DNA of 64,000 nucleotides. Origin: an uncultured Clostridia bacterium. GTDB taxonomy: Bacteria; Bacillota; Clostridia; Oscillospirales; Acutalibacteraceae. The stretch is from contig CAKZZS010000087.1 in the NCBI GenBank assembly GCA_937884975.1, positions 1 through 64,000 on the forward strand, read 5' to 3'. The translations under genes were made by a program, and so were the position numbers. Under the pieces are notes generated by a model. That model ran no database searches. It was not told the origin of the DNA and saw only the letters and a program-made list of their open reading frames with translations. Shown in pieces: positions 7,742-16,405 of this stretch (positions within the stretch are counted from its first letter, which is position 1; each line of letters begins with the position of its first letter).

Positions 7742-9394
7742 ATGCCTAAAACAAAAAAGAAGGGTAGCGGTCTTAACTATAAAAGAACGTTCCTTATCGG
7801 CTTCGGATTTATGGGCTGTATGCTTATGTGGAGTGTCTACAATTCATACGTTCCCGTAATTTTCAGAGCAAAGCTTACCGAAATCACAAACGGCGGCGAG
7901 GCGCTGCCCGGTATTCTTTCGGTTGCGCTTCTTGTAAACGCAATAATGACTATTGATAACATCTTCGGCGTTATCTTCCAGCCGTATTTCGGAAAACGAA
8001 GCGACAGAACCTATACAAAATGGGGTAAGAGAATGCCCTACATAATCATTTGTCTTCCCATCTGCGCTCTGTTCTTCAGCCTTATTCCCGTTGCGGCAAC
8101 GCTTAAGGCAGGCGTACTTTCCATTGCGCTTATGATGGCGGTCATCATTTTCTTTAACTTTACGATGTCCGTATGGCGTTCGCCCGTTGTTTCGCTTATG
8201 CCCGATTTTACGCCCTCTCATCTTCAGTCAGACGCTAACGCTGTAATCAATATTATGGGCGGTATCGGTCAGATGATAGGCTTTGTTGTCGGTACAATTG
8301 CCACAACGCTTGTAGGTCTTCTCGGCTTTACTTCAATGCAGGCGGCTCTTAAGGCAAAGACAAATACTCTCGGCCAGATTCTTCAGACAAACGCAGACGG
8401 AAGCCCCGTTGTAAAGTATGCAACAGGCTTTAATCCCAACCTTGCCGAGTACAAGGAGCATGTTGAAAACTTTATCGCTTCCGGCAGAGATAAGCTCTAT
8501 TTCAACGGCACTTCATTTTCAAGCTCCGGCGACAAGGCGCAGCTTGTTGCGGAGAAGGTTGCAAAGACTCCCGTCGAATATGTAAATTACACGCCCATCT
8601 TTGTTGTTGCGGCTGTTATTTCGGTTCTCTGCCTTGTAGTACTTGTTATCTTCTATAAGAGAAATAAGCAGTACGACCTTTCAAAGGACCTTGTTATTGA
8701 AAATAAAAACGGCGAAAAGACAAAGAAAATTAAAATTAAAGACCTTCCCATTTCAAAGGAAGAAAGAAGAAGCCTTCTCGTTATGCTTGCGGCGCTGTTC
8801 TTAATAAATAACGCTACGGAAGCCATTGTTCCGAACTTTACAAACTTTGCGCTTGACACGCTTAACGTCAAGCCTATCTATTCAACTCTTATGATGGCTG
8901 TATTTGCCGTTTCACTTGCCGCTTTCGGTATCCCTGCAGGCGCTATGGGAAGAAAGCTCGGCAGAAAGAAAACGATTATAATCGGTCTTTCGGTAATAGT
9001 CATAATGTTTATTATCTACCTTGCCGTTTCACAGTTCGTTACAAACAGAGCGTTTACTTGGGTTGTTCTCTGGATAGCTCTTGTTGTAGGCGGCGCGGCA
9101 GTCGGTTGCATTAACATTAACACTCTTCCGCTTGTTCTCGCTATCGGCGGTAGGGATTATGTCGGCACATTTACGGGCTACTATTATACGGCGACCTTCT
9201 CGGCTGCCATTACCGGCCCGATTCTTTGCGGCGGACTTATCGGTCTGTTCGGAGAGGATTACAACTATATGTTCCTTTTCTGCGCAATTATGTTTGCAAT
9301 AGGTCTCGGCGTTATTACGCAGGTTAAGCACGGCGAATCCTCAAAGGATGAGGATACCTCGTGGATAGACGAAGCGGTTGAAAACGCGGACTGA
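7742..9394 (+). CDS. MFS transporter, GPH/SLC45-like (sugar:cation symporter type)
   Basis: 550-residue polytopic membrane protein. The cytoplasmic loop motif after helix 2 (QPYFGKRSDRTYTKWGKRMPYI) is characteristic of MFS_2/SLC45-like and GPH symporters for sugars and glycosides. A second MFS-type loop (PAGAMGRKLGRKKTIIIG) marks the C-terminal half. About 12 hydrophobic segments are visible, with a soluble insert between helices 6 and 7 (residues about 210-330, including a lysine-rich stretch ENKNGEKTKKIKIKDLP). Substrate is probably a mono- or oligosaccharide, by family. It has its own promoter and terminator. A GH28 pectinase lies far downstream and is not obviously linked. Confidence 0.85.
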   Translation: MPKTKKKGSGLNYKRTFLIGFGFMGCMLMWSVYNSYVPVIFRAKLTEITNGGEALPGILSVALLVNAIMTIDNIFGVIFQPYFGKRSDRTYTKWGKRMPYIIICLPICALFFSLIPVAATLKAGVLSIALMMAVIIFFNFTMSVWRSPVVSLMPDFTPSHLQSDANAVINIMGGIGQMIGFVVGTIATTLVGLLGFTSMQAALKAKTNTLGQILQTNADGSPVVKYATGFNPNLAEYKEHVENFIASGRDKLYFNGTSFSSSGDKAQLVAEKVAKTPVEYVNYTPIFVVAAVISVLCLVVLVIFYKRNKQYDLSKDLVIENKNGEKTKKIKIKDLPISKEERRSLLVMLAALFLINNATEAIVPNFTNFALDTLNVKPIYSTLMMAVFAVSLAAFGIPAGAMGRKLGRKKTIIIGLSVIVIMFIIYLAVSQFVTNRAFTWVVLWIALVVGGAAVGCININTLPLVLAIGGRDYVGTFTGYYYTATFSAAITGPILCGGLIGLFGEDYNYMFLFCAIMFAIGLGVITQVKHGESSKDEDTSWIDEAVENAD

Positions 9395-9410
9395 TAAACT
9401 GATAAATAAT

Positions 9411-9446
9411 AAAACTCCCTTCTCAGTTGAGAGGGGAGTTTTGTTT
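9411..9446. terminator. Bidirectional terminator
   Basis: AAAACTCCCTTCTC-AGTT-GAGAGGGGAGTTTT (one wobble) with T-rich flanks on both strands; serves the MFS gene and the convergent zinc-ribbon gene. Confidence 0.9.
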
Positions 9447-9522
9447 AAGTATAATTTAACACACAGAATGCAGCTGAATCATACAGTTGCCCAAAAGCAT
9501 TTCAAATGTAAAATCACAGCAT

Positions 9523-9993
9523 TTACTGTCTGTTATTATTTTGTATAAGTAAAGAAGCTTTAATTGATGCAATATCATTTGCCATAGTTGCAAAGGTCAT
9601 TGTTACCGATTGCGATATAACACTTAATAATATTCCAACAAGCACTATTGCTAATCCGATTACAATACCTAAAAAATCTCCGATTGCAAATCCTGCGGCA
9701 ATACCGCCTGCAAGAGAGGCTAATATTCCGATTACAAGCATAACATAACAAACCGATTTTATGATATTCGCCCAATTGTTTTTGACTTCTGTATTGTTTG
9801 TGTAGTTTTGGTTTATATAAACAGTTTCTTCAGAATTTTGGATTATCCCATCTTTGTTTATATTTTGCTCCACACTGATTCCGGCGGCTCTTTTTGACTC
9901 TCTGACAGCACATTCTCCGCACAACAATCTTCCGTACCATCTGTAGCCTTCTCCGTAATCAATTTTTTTACCACAAATCTCACATGACTTCAT
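9523..9993 (-). CDS. Zinc-ribbon membrane protein, function unknown
   Basis: 156 residues. The N-terminus carries a four-cysteine metal-binding knuckle (CEICGKKIDYG...LCGEC, residues about 4-27), followed by an Asn/Thr-rich polar linker and two closely spaced hydrophobic helices (about 83-105 and 108-130). The tail is short and polar. This resembles small Zn-ribbon-plus-TM proteins of unknown role. It is transcribed divergently from a tiny XRE-type regulator, and a palindrome sits between the -35 and -10 of its promoter, so expression is likely controlled by that regulator. SD AAGAGGAA precedes the ATG. Confidence 0.72.
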   Translation of the reverse strand: MKSCEICGKKIDYGEGYRWYGRLLCGECAVRESKRAAGISVEQNINKDGIIQNSEETVYINQNYTNNTEVKNNWANIIKSVCYVMLVIGILASLAGGIAAGFAIGDFLGIVIGLAIVLVGILLSVISQSVTMTFATMANDIASIKASLLIQNNNRQ

Positions 9994-10027
9994 AGCATAT
10001 TCCTCTTTTCTTGATGGATTCTTTAAC

Positions 10028-10056
10028 AGTATAGTCTAAATTTCGACTATTGTCAA
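10028..10056 (-). promoter_or_regulatory. Strong minus-strand promoter with palindromic operator between -35 and -10
   Basis: On the minus strand: TTGACA (10051-10056), exact 17-bp spacer, TATACT (10028-10033). A palindrome ATAGTC-N8-GACTAT (10031-10050) spans nearly the whole spacer, so a bound repressor would block RNA polymerase. It lies between the zinc-ribbon gene and the divergent XRE-like gene. Confidence 0.75.
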
Positions 10057-10094
10057 GAAAGCGACTGCATTTTACTATTATTTTGGTGATAGTA

Positions 10095-10292
10095 ATGATT
10101 AGTTATGCGCCGTTTTGGGATACGCTGAAAAAAAGCGGAGAAAGTACATACACGCTTATACAAAAGCACAGTATAAGTAGCTCAACTATTGATCGGTTAA
10201 GAAATAATAAAGGTATATCAACTCAAACGATAGATGACTTATGCAGAATTCTAAAGTGCAGGGTTGAAGATATTTTGTTATACATCGAATAA
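10095..10292 (+). CDS. Minimal XRE/Cro-type helix-turn-helix regulator
   Basis: 65-residue protein that is essentially a single HTH domain (TYTLIQKHSISSSTIDRLRNNKGISTQTIDDLCRILKC is described here only by its ends: it runs from residue 18 to 54), ending RVEDILLYIE like small Cro/Cl-type repressors. The start is taken at ATG 10095 (MISYAPFWD) with GGTGAT upstream; a longer frame from 10050 lacks a site and runs through the promoter region. Divergent from the zinc-ribbon membrane protein; it probably binds the palindrome between them. Similar short regulators are common in Clostridia. Confidence 0.78.
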   Translation: MISYAPFWDTLKKSGESTYTLIQKHSISSSTIDRLRNNKGISTQTIDDLCRILKCRVEDILLYIE

Positions 10293-10295
10293 CAG

Positions 10296-10327
10296 GCGGC
10301 AATGCTAAACACATTGCCGCTCTTTAT
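10296..10327 (+). terminator. Terminator after XRE-like gene
   Basis: GCGGCAATG-CTAAACA-CATTGCCGC perfect 9-bp stem, followed by TCTTTAT. Confidence 0.85.
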
Positions 10328-10338
10328 ATAATGCGAAA

Positions 10339-10387
10339 GGGCAAACGGTTATTCTCCGGGATTTCTCCGCCGTTTGTCCGTTTTTTC
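10339..10387 (+). terminator. Second, orphan terminator-like hairpin
   Basis: GGGCAAACGG (10339-10348) pairs with CCGTTTGTCC (10370-10379, one G-T), then GTTTTTTC. No gene ends between this and the terminator at 10296, so it is a back-up terminator or the end of an unrecognised short RNA. Confidence 0.6.
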
Positions 10388-10505
10388 GCTTGTTGTCCCT
10401 TTAACATTGTATGCTTGTCAGGAAAAAGGTGCTAATATTTATGCTATTGCCTTTTTAAATGAATAACAGTATAATAAATTTATTATTTTTGCGGATGTGA
10501 TTTAT

Positions 10506-11132
10506 ATGACAAAGAAGGAAAGAGCTTTAAAATGCGTTGAAATACTTAAGGGCGTTTACCCCGACGCGCTTTGCTCGCTTGAATATGAAAACCCGTTTGA
10601 ATTGCTCATTGCGACAAGGCTTTCGGCTCAATGTACGGACGCAAGGGTTAATCTTGTAACGCCCGAGCTTTTTTCGACGTACAAAACCCTTGACGACTAC
10701 GCAAATGCGGATGTTAGGGATATTGAAAGAATAATTCATTCCTGCGGCTTTTACCACGGTAAGGCAAGGGATATAATTGCAATTGCAACAAAAATCCGTG
10801 ACGAATTCGGCGGAAGGGTGCCGGATACAATTGAGGAGCTGACTTCGCTTCAGGGAGTCGGCAGAAAGACTGCGAACCTTATTGTCGGCGACGTTTATAA
10901 AAAGCCTGCTGTGGTTACGGATACCCATTTAATAAGAATTACGAACCGCATAGGACTTGCCGATACGAAGGACCCGTACAAGCTTGAAATTGCGCTTAAA
11001 AAGATACTTCCGCCCGAGGAAAGCAATAATTTCTGCCACCGAATTGTGCTTTTCGGCAGAGATACCTGCTCGGCAAGAAAACCGAAGTGCGACGTTTGTC
11101 CTTTGAGCGAGGTATGTAAAAAAATAATGTAG
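10506..11132 (+). CDS. nth: Endonuclease III (DNA glycosylase/AP lyase)
   Basis: 208-residue base-excision repair enzyme that removes oxidised pyrimidines and cleaves the AP site. The helix-hairpin-helix LQGVGRKTANLIVG holds the catalytic Lys (K121), the VVTDTHL motif holds the catalytic Asp (D139), and the C-terminal 4Fe-4S loop has the classic spacing C-X6-C-X2-C-X5-C (CSARKPKCDVCPLSEVC). Length is typical. The start is taken as ATG 10506; a GTG at 10497 is in frame. It is followed by primosomal genes, an arrangement seen in Clostridia and Bacilli where dnaD and nth are neighbours. Confidence 0.96.
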   Translation: MTKKERALKCVEILKGVYPDALCSLEYENPFELLIATRLSAQCTDARVNLVTPELFSTYKTLDDYANADVRDIERIIHSCGFYHGKARDIIAIATKIRDEFGGRVPDTIEELTSLQGVGRKTANLIVGDVYKKPAVVTDTHLIRITNRIGLADTKDPYKLEIALKKILPPEESNNFCHRIVLFGRDTCSARKPKCDVCPLSEVCKKIM

Positions 11133-11212
11133 AATTTCGTCACTTTGGCTATTTAAAAGAGCATTATTCTGTGATAAAATAAATTTCCTTACTCTTTTGA
11201 AAAGGTGAAATT

Positions 11213-12193
11213 ATGTATAAGCTTAATCCTGCCGCTTACGGTTCGGTTTTTGTGTTGCCGGACGCGGTAGTTGACAATTATATATTTTTAGCCTCGGAGC
11301 TTCAGCTCAAGGTGCTTTTGCTTATTGCCAAAAACGGCATTGAGGACAAGAGCGCCAAGGGCCTTGCGTCTCTTTTAAAAAAGAATGAGGACGATGTTAA
11401 GGACGCGCTCGATTTCTGGGTAAACGAGGGAATTATTATTGCTGACGGAGAAGAGCCAAAGAGCGTAAAAGAGATTAAAAAGCCTGCTGCTACCGAAACC
11501 GAAGAAAAAAAGGAATTTGCGTCAATTCCTATGATTAAACCCACTATGGAGCAGGTGATTGCCCGTGACAGAGAGGACAGTGAAATCCACTGCCTTTTCA
11601 ATGAAGCGCAGGAAATACTCGGGCGAACTATAGGCTGGGACGGTCAGGCAAGGCTTCTTATGGTTCACGATTATTACGGGCTTCCCGTTGACGTCATTCT
11701 TATAATGCTTTCTTTTCTTAAAGGCGTCGGTAAATCCTCCTCTGCGGATATCACCAATACCGCAAAAATCTGGGCGGAAAACGACATTGTGACCCATGAG
11801 GCGGCAAACAGATATATTGACAGTTATAATTCGTCAAACGAGGTTTATCAGCAGCTTAAAAAGCAATTCGGATTAGGTCACGAAAGACCGTCCTCAAAAC
11901 AGGCAAAGCTCATTTCCGACTGGCTTGAAGCAGGCATTTCCCAAGCACTCATTATTAAGGCGTATGATGAGATGGTTGAGCACACACAAAAGCCCAGCTT
12001 TGCGTATGTAAATAAAATATTGCTCGGTTGGAAGGAAAAGGGATATAAAACAACCGACGACGTTGAACAAGCGCAGAAAGAAAAGAATAAGACAAGTGAA
12101 AAAAAGAGTAAAAAACCGACCTACGATATAGAACAGGTTAAGAAAAGGAATAAAAGCAAAAGACTTAAATACGAAAAGAAGGTGAAGGACTGA
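11213..12193 (+). CDS. DnaD-domain replication initiation/primosome protein
   Basis: 326-residue DnaB/DnaD-like protein. An N-terminal winged-helix-like region (residues about 1-85: FLASELQLKVLLLIAKNG... KGLASLLKKNEDDVKDALDFWVNEG), a charged linker, and DnaD C-terminal domains (residues about 130-200 and 215-275, with YYGLPVDVILIMLSF and the YxxxIxxxW-like NKILLGWKEKGYKT). The tail is lysine-rich. Family members help load the replicative helicase in Firmicutes. Its stop overlaps the start of the DnaC-like ATPase by one base (TGATG), so the two are coupled. SD AAAAGGTG upstream. Confidence 0.85.
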   Translation: MYKLNPAAYGSVFVLPDAVVDNYIFLASELQLKVLLLIAKNGIEDKSAKGLASLLKKNEDDVKDALDFWVNEGIIIADGEEPKSVKEIKKPAATETEEKKEFASIPMIKPTMEQVIARDREDSEIHCLFNEAQEILGRTIGWDGQARLLMVHDYYGLPVDVILIMLSFLKGVGKSSSADITNTAKIWAENDIVTHEAANRYIDSYNSSNEVYQQLKKQFGLGHERPSSKQAKLISDWLEAGISQALIIKAYDEMVEHTQKPSFAYVNKILLGWKEKGYKTTDDVEQAQKEKNKTSEKKSKKPTYDIEQVKKRNKSKRLKYEKKVKD

Positions 12194-13161
12194 TGGCATA
12201 CGGTATAAGAACGCTTGAAAAGGCGAGAGCCATCCTTGAACAACGGCGCAACGCCGCCGAACAGCTGGCTTCCGCGCGGCACAGGGAGGTTATAAAAAAA
12301 TGCCCTGAAATCGGCGTTGTTGAAAATGAAATTGCGTCTGCCGGTCTTGATATAATCAAGTCTCTCGGAATGAACAGCGAGCAAGCAAAAAAGTATATTG
12401 ACCTTCTTGCCCAAAAGAATATCGCCTCGCAGGAAAAGAAAGCTGCTCTCCTTAAAGAAAACGGCTTTGAAAAAGACTATCTTGAAATACCCTTTACCTG
12501 TAAAAAATGCGAGGACACCGGCTTTTATGAGGGAAAATTCTGTTCGTGTCATCTTAAAATACTTGAACAGATTACGTCTGACGAGCTTTCAAAATCCTCA
12601 AGGCTCAACCTTTCTTCCTTTGACACCTTTTCGCTCGATTATTACACCGATCCCGAGGAAAGGGAATTGATGAGGGATGTTTTTGAATTCTGTAAGGATT
12701 ATGCGGACGATTTTTCGACCGAGTCCGACAGCCTCTATTTTCACGGCGGAGTAGGGCTTGGTAAAACCCATCTTTCGCTTGCCATTGCAAACGAGGCGAT
12801 TAAAAAGGGTTATACGGTTGTTTATAATTCCGCCCAGAATCTGCTTTCAAAAATTGAGCGCGAAAAGTTCGGCAGAAGTAACGAACCCGAGGGAACAACG
12901 GAGGAAATACTCTTTGACTGCGATTTGCTGATTATTGACGACCTCGGCGTTGAGTTTTCAACCTCGTTTACCGTCACCGCTATCTACAACGTTATAAACA
13001 CCAGACTTTGCGAGGGTAAGCCGACCATAATCAGCTCAAATCTTGATTTCAATGAAATTGAAAAAAGATATGAGCAGCGCCTGACCTCAAGAATAATGGG
13101 AAGCTACCGCGAAATCGAATTTTACGGCGAGGATATAAGACAGAAAAAAGCGGAGGAATAA
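12193..13161 (+). CDS. DnaC/DnaI-like AAA+ helicase loader
   Basis: 322-residue ATPase expected to load the replicative helicase. An N-terminal coiled-coil-like region (residues about 1-90), a zinc-binding Cys cluster (CKKCEDTGFYEGKFCSC, about 102-118) as in DnaI/DnaC-like loaders, then an AAA+ domain with Walker A GGVGLGKTHLS, Walker B LLIIDDLGVE, sensor 1 TIISSN and a C-terminal arginine motif (RLTSRIMGSYR). One-base overlap with the DnaD-like gene makes a primosome operon. A terminator follows. Confidence 0.9.
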   Translation: MAYGIRTLEKARAILEQRRNAAEQLASARHREVIKKCPEIGVVENEIASAGLDIIKSLGMNSEQAKKYIDLLAQKNIASQEKKAALLKENGFEKDYLEIPFTCKKCEDTGFYEGKFCSCHLKILEQITSDELSKSSRLNLSSFDTFSLDYYTDPEERELMRDVFEFCKDYADDFSTESDSLYFHGGVGLGKTHLSLAIANEAIKKGYTVVYNSAQNLLSKIEREKFGRSNEPEGTTEEILFDCDLLIIDDLGVEFSTSFTVTAIYNVINTRLCEGKPTIISSNLDFNEIEKRYEQRLTSRIMGSYREIEFYGEDIRQKKAEE

Positions 13162-13172
13162 CCTTAATTTTT

Positions 13173-13205
13173 CAGCGTATGCGTTAAAACGTATACGCTG
13201 TTTTT
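13173..13205 (+). terminator. Terminator of nth/DnaD/DnaC region
   Basis: CAGCGTATGCGTT-AA-AACGTATACGCTG (one mismatch/wobble), then TTTTTG. Confidence 0.88.
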
Positions 13206-13297
13206 GCGCGTAAAACGGCGTCTATTGTGAAAACTGTTCAAAATATCGGTTCGGGAAATAAATTATTAGTTGAATAAAGAAAAAATTAAAAAATCAA

Positions 13298-13326
13298 TGG
13301 AAATATTGATTTGTTTCTGTTATAAT
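13298..13326 (+). promoter_or_regulatory. Probable ppdK promoter
   Basis: Consensus -10 TATAAT (13321-13326) with a weak -35 TGGAAA (13298-13303) at 17 bp. The approximately 65-nt leader contains no obvious structure beyond short AT-rich repeats. Confidence 0.55.
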
Positions 13327-13395
13327 GATTAGTGGTTCAGTTTTGGTTTTTACAAAACTGCAAAAGACGTTAATATTTTTTTGGAGGTTATAAAA

Positions 13396-16026
13396 ATGAG
13401 CCACAAGTACGTTTATTTGTTCTCAGAAGGCAACGCTAATATGCGTGAGCTCCTCGGCGGTAAGGGTGCAAACCTTGCAGAGATGACCAATATCGGTCTT
13501 CCCGTTCCGCAGGGCTTCACTATCAGCACAGAGGCTTGCACAAGATACTATGATGACGGCAGAAAAATTGCTGACGACATTATGGAGCAGATTGATGAGC
13601 ATATCATCAAGATGGAAGAAATCACAGGCAAAAAGTTCGGCGATAAGGAGAATCCGCTTCTCGTATCCGTCCGTTCAGGCGCTCGCGCTTCAATGCCCGG
13701 TATGATGGACACCATCCTCAACCTCGGTCTTAATGAGGACGTTGTTGCAGTTATGGCTGAAAAGTCAAACAACCCCCGTTGGGCTTGGGACTGCTACAGA
13801 AGATTTATCCAGATGTATTCCGACGTTGTTATGGAAGTCGGCAAGAAGTATTTTGAACAGCTTATCGACCAGATGAAAGACGCTCGCGGCGTTAAGCAGG
13901 ACGTTGAGCTTACGGCTGATGACCTTAAAGAGCTTGCTTCCCAGTTTAAGGCTGAGTACAAGTCAAAGATAGGTAAGGATTTCCCGACTGATCCCAAGGA
14001 GCAGCTCAAGGGCGCTATCGAGGCAGTTTTCCGTTCATGGGATAACCCGAGAGCTAACGTTTACCGCCGTGATAACGATATCCCGTATTCATGGGGTACT
14101 GCTGTAAACGTACAGATGATGGCATTCGGTAATATGGGTGATGACTGCGGTACAGGCGTTGCATTTACCCGTGACCCTGCTACAGGCGAAAAGAAGCTTA
14201 TGGGCGAGTTCCTCACAAACGCACAGGGCGAGGACGTTGTTGCAGGCGTTCGTACTCCCATGCCGATAGCTGAAATGGCTGACAAATTCCCCCAGGCTTA
14301 TTCAGATTTCATCAGAGTTTGCGATATTCTTGAAAAGCATTATCACGATATGCAGGATATGGAATTCACCGTTGAAAAGGGCAAGCTCTATATGCTTCAG
14401 TGCCGTAACGGTAAGAGAACGGCTCCTGCAGCTCTTCAGATAGCCTGCGACCTCGTTGACGAAGGCATGAAGACTGAGGAAGAAGCAGTTCTTATGATAG
14501 ATCCCAGAAACCTTGATACTCTTCTTCATCCGCAGTTCGATGCTAAAGCACTTAAGGCTGCTACTCCCATGGGCAAGGGCCTCGGCGCTTCACCCGGCGC
14601 AGCTTGCGGTAAGATCGTTTTCACTGCTGACGATGCAGCGGAGTGGAACGAAAGAGGCGAAAAGGTTGTTCTTGTTCGTCTTGAGACTTCACCCGAGGAT
14701 ATTACGGGTATGAAGGCTTCACAGGGTATCCTCACGGTTCGCGGCGGTATGACTTCTCACGCTGCAGTTGTTGCGCGCGGTATGGGTACTTGCTGCGTAT
14801 CCGGTTGTGGCGATATCAAGATGGATGAAGAAAACAAGAAGTTTGACCTCGGCGGCAAGACATTCCACGAGGGCGACTATATTTCAATTGACGGCTCAAC
14901 AGGTAACATCTATGACGGTATTATTCCTACAGTTGAGGCTTCCGTAACAGGTAACTTCGGCAGAGTTATGGCTTGGGCTGATAAGTACAGAACACTTAAG
15001 GTTCGTACAAATGCAGACACACCGGCAGACGCTAAAAAGGCCCGTGAGCTCGGCGCAGAGGGTATCGGTCTTTGCCGTACGGAGCACATGTTCTTCGAGC
15101 CTGAAAGAATCGGCGCTTTCCGTGAGATGATTTGCGCTGAAACAGTTGAAGAGAGAGAAGCTGCTCTTGAGAAGATTCTTCCCTATCAGCAGGGCGATTT
15201 TGAAAAGCTCTATGAAGCTCTTGAAGGCTGCCCGGTAACAATTCGTTTCCTTGATCCGCCTCTCCATGAGTTTGTTCCCACTGAAGAAGCTGACATCAAG
15301 GCTCTTGCAGACGCACAGGGCAAGACAGTTGAATATATCAAGCAGGTTATCGCTGACCTCCACGAGTTCAACCCCATGATGGGTCACCGCGGCTGCCGTC
15401 TTACGGTAACTTATCCCGAAATCGCGAAGATGCAGACAAAGGCTGTTATCCGCGCTGCTATCAACGTAAAGAAGGCTCATCCCGACTGGGCAATTGTTCC
15501 CGAGATTATGATTCCTCTCGTAGGCGAGGTTAAAGAGCTTAAGTACGTTAAGGATGTTGTTGTTGCAACTGCTGACGCTGAAATCGCTTCTGCCGGCAGC
15601 GACCTTAAGTATGAGGTCGGCACAATGATCGAGATTCCGAGAGCTGCTCTTACAGCTGACGAAATCGCGAAGGAAGCTGAGTTCTTCTGCTTCGGTACTA
15701 ACGACCTTACACAGATGACTTACGGCTTCAGCCGTGACGACGCAGGTAAGTTCCTTGGCGCTTACTATGACAAGAAGATCTTTGAAAACGATCCGTTTGC
15801 AAAGCTTGACCAGACAGGCGTTGGCAAGCTTATGGAAATGGCAGTTGAAATGGGCAAGAAGGTTCGTCCCGAAATGCACTGCGGTATCTGCGGTGAGCAC
15901 GGCGGCGACCCCGTATCCGTTGAGTTTTGCCACAAGATCGGTCTTGACTATGTTTCCTGCTCGCCGTTCCGCGTACCGATCGCACGTCTCGCAGCAGCAC
16001 AGGCAGCTATCAAGGACGAGAAATAA
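13396..16026 (+). CDS. ppdK: Pyruvate, phosphate dikinase
   Basis: 876-residue cytosolic enzyme that interconverts pyruvate + ATP + Pi with PEP + AMP + PPi, linking glycolysis and gluconeogenesis in anaerobes. N-terminal ATP-grasp (residues 1-340, LLGGKGANLAEM, VRSGARASMPGMMDT), the phosphohistidine domain with catalytic His in GGMTSHAAVVARGMG (His455, the same number as the well-studied clostridial enzyme) and the C-terminal PEP-binding TIM barrel (GLCRTEHMFF; FGTNDLTQMTYGFSRDD; CGICGEHGGDP). The start at 13396 is fixed by GGAGG 9 bp upstream. It is monocistronic, between its own promoter and terminator. Codon use suggests high expression. Confidence 0.98.
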   Translation: MSHKYVYLFSEGNANMRELLGGKGANLAEMTNIGLPVPQGFTISTEACTRYYDDGRKIADDIMEQIDEHIIKMEEITGKKFGDKENPLLVSVRSGARASMPGMMDTILNLGLNEDVVAVMAEKSNNPRWAWDCYRRFIQMYSDVVMEVGKKYFEQLIDQMKDARGVKQDVELTADDLKELASQFKAEYKSKIGKDFPTDPKEQLKGAIEAVFRSWDNPRANVYRRDNDIPYSWGTAVNVQMMAFGNMGDDCGTGVAFTRDPATGEKKLMGEFLTNAQGEDVVAGVRTPMPIAEMADKFPQAYSDFIRVCDILEKHYHDMQDMEFTVEKGKLYMLQCRNGKRTAPAALQIACDLVDEGMKTEEEAVLMIDPRNLDTLLHPQFDAKALKAATPMGKGLGASPGAACGKIVFTADDAAEWNERGEKVVLVRLETSPEDITGMKASQGILTVRGGMTSHAAVVARGMGTCCVSGCGDIKMDEENKKFDLGGKTFHEGDYISIDGSTGNIYDGIIPTVEASVTGNFGRVMAWADKYRTLKVRTNADTPADAKKARELGAEGIGLCRTEHMFFEPERIGAFREMICAETVEEREAALEKILPYQQGDFEKLYEALEGCPVTIRFLDPPLHEFVPTEEADIKALADAQGKTVEYIKQVIADLHEFNPMMGHRGCRLTVTYPEIAKMQTKAVIRAAINVKKAHPDWAIVPEIMIPLVGEVKELKYVKDVVVATADAEIASAGSDLKYEVGTMIEIPRAALTADEIAKEAEFFCFGTNDLTQMTYGFSRDDAGKFLGAYYDKKIFENDPFAKLDQTGVGKLMEMAVEMGKKVRPEMHCGICGEHGGDPVSVEFCHKIGLDYVSCSPFRVPIARLAAAQAAIKDEK

Positions 16027-16045
16027 TTTAATAACAAAAGAATTG

Positions 16046-16072
16046 AGGCTTCCCGAAAGGGAAGCCTTTTTT
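16046..16072 (+). terminator. ppdK terminator
   Basis: AGGCTTCCC-GAAA-GGGAAGCCT with a GAAA tetraloop, then TTTTTT. Confidence 0.95.
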
Positions 16073-16138
16073 GTAAAAGTATTTATGTATTCTATAATTT
16101 TGTTATCCTCGTATAGGAATAACTAATGCTCTGTTTAA

Positions 16139-16210
16139 GTCGATGATATCACCATCACCGAATTCTTTGATACGGACATATTTAAAAATCTTGAACAGAA
16201 AATAGAATAA
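16139..16210 (+). pseudogene. Possible 3' remnant of a lost gene
   Basis: A 23-codon open stretch ends in TAA at 16208-16210 directly before a strong terminator. Its translation (VDDITITEFFDT...EQKIE) reads like the C-terminus of a real protein, but there is no start codon or SD and an in-frame stop lies immediately upstream. The rest of 16073-16405 holds two terminators and otherwise nothing I can support. Confidence 0.3.
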
Positions 16211-16211
16211 G

Positions 16212-16234
16212 GGACTGCATAGCAGTCCTTTTTT
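16212..16234 (+). terminator. Terminator after a gene remnant
   Basis: GGACTGC-ATA-GCAGTCC followed by TTTTTT. No intact plus-strand gene precedes it. Confidence 0.85.
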
Positions 16235-16358
16235 CTTTTTACGGATTTGCCTTTATAAAACCTATACCTGCAGTAACCAGCGACATATCTGTTTGCTATT
16301 CGGGGAATGTTGTGATACAACAAATTCGACAAATTTGGATTTATAGAGATGACATAAC

Positions 16359-16390
16359 AAAGGCAAGGAATGAAATCATTCCTTGCCTTT
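16359..16390. terminator. Terminator of the flavodoxin/nitroreductase operon
   Basis: AAAGGCAAGGAATGA-AA-TCATTCCTTGCCTTT, a perfect 15-bp stem; T-rich in both directions. It lies just past the stop of the minus-strand gene. Confidence 0.9.
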
Positions 16391-16405
16391 AAAAATATGC
16401 ATTGA

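Noticed and set aside
14896..15933. 345-codon open frame on the minus strand inside ppdK
   Set aside because: Fully antisense to an intact ppdK, with no SD and no recognisable protein; it is a codon-bias shadow.
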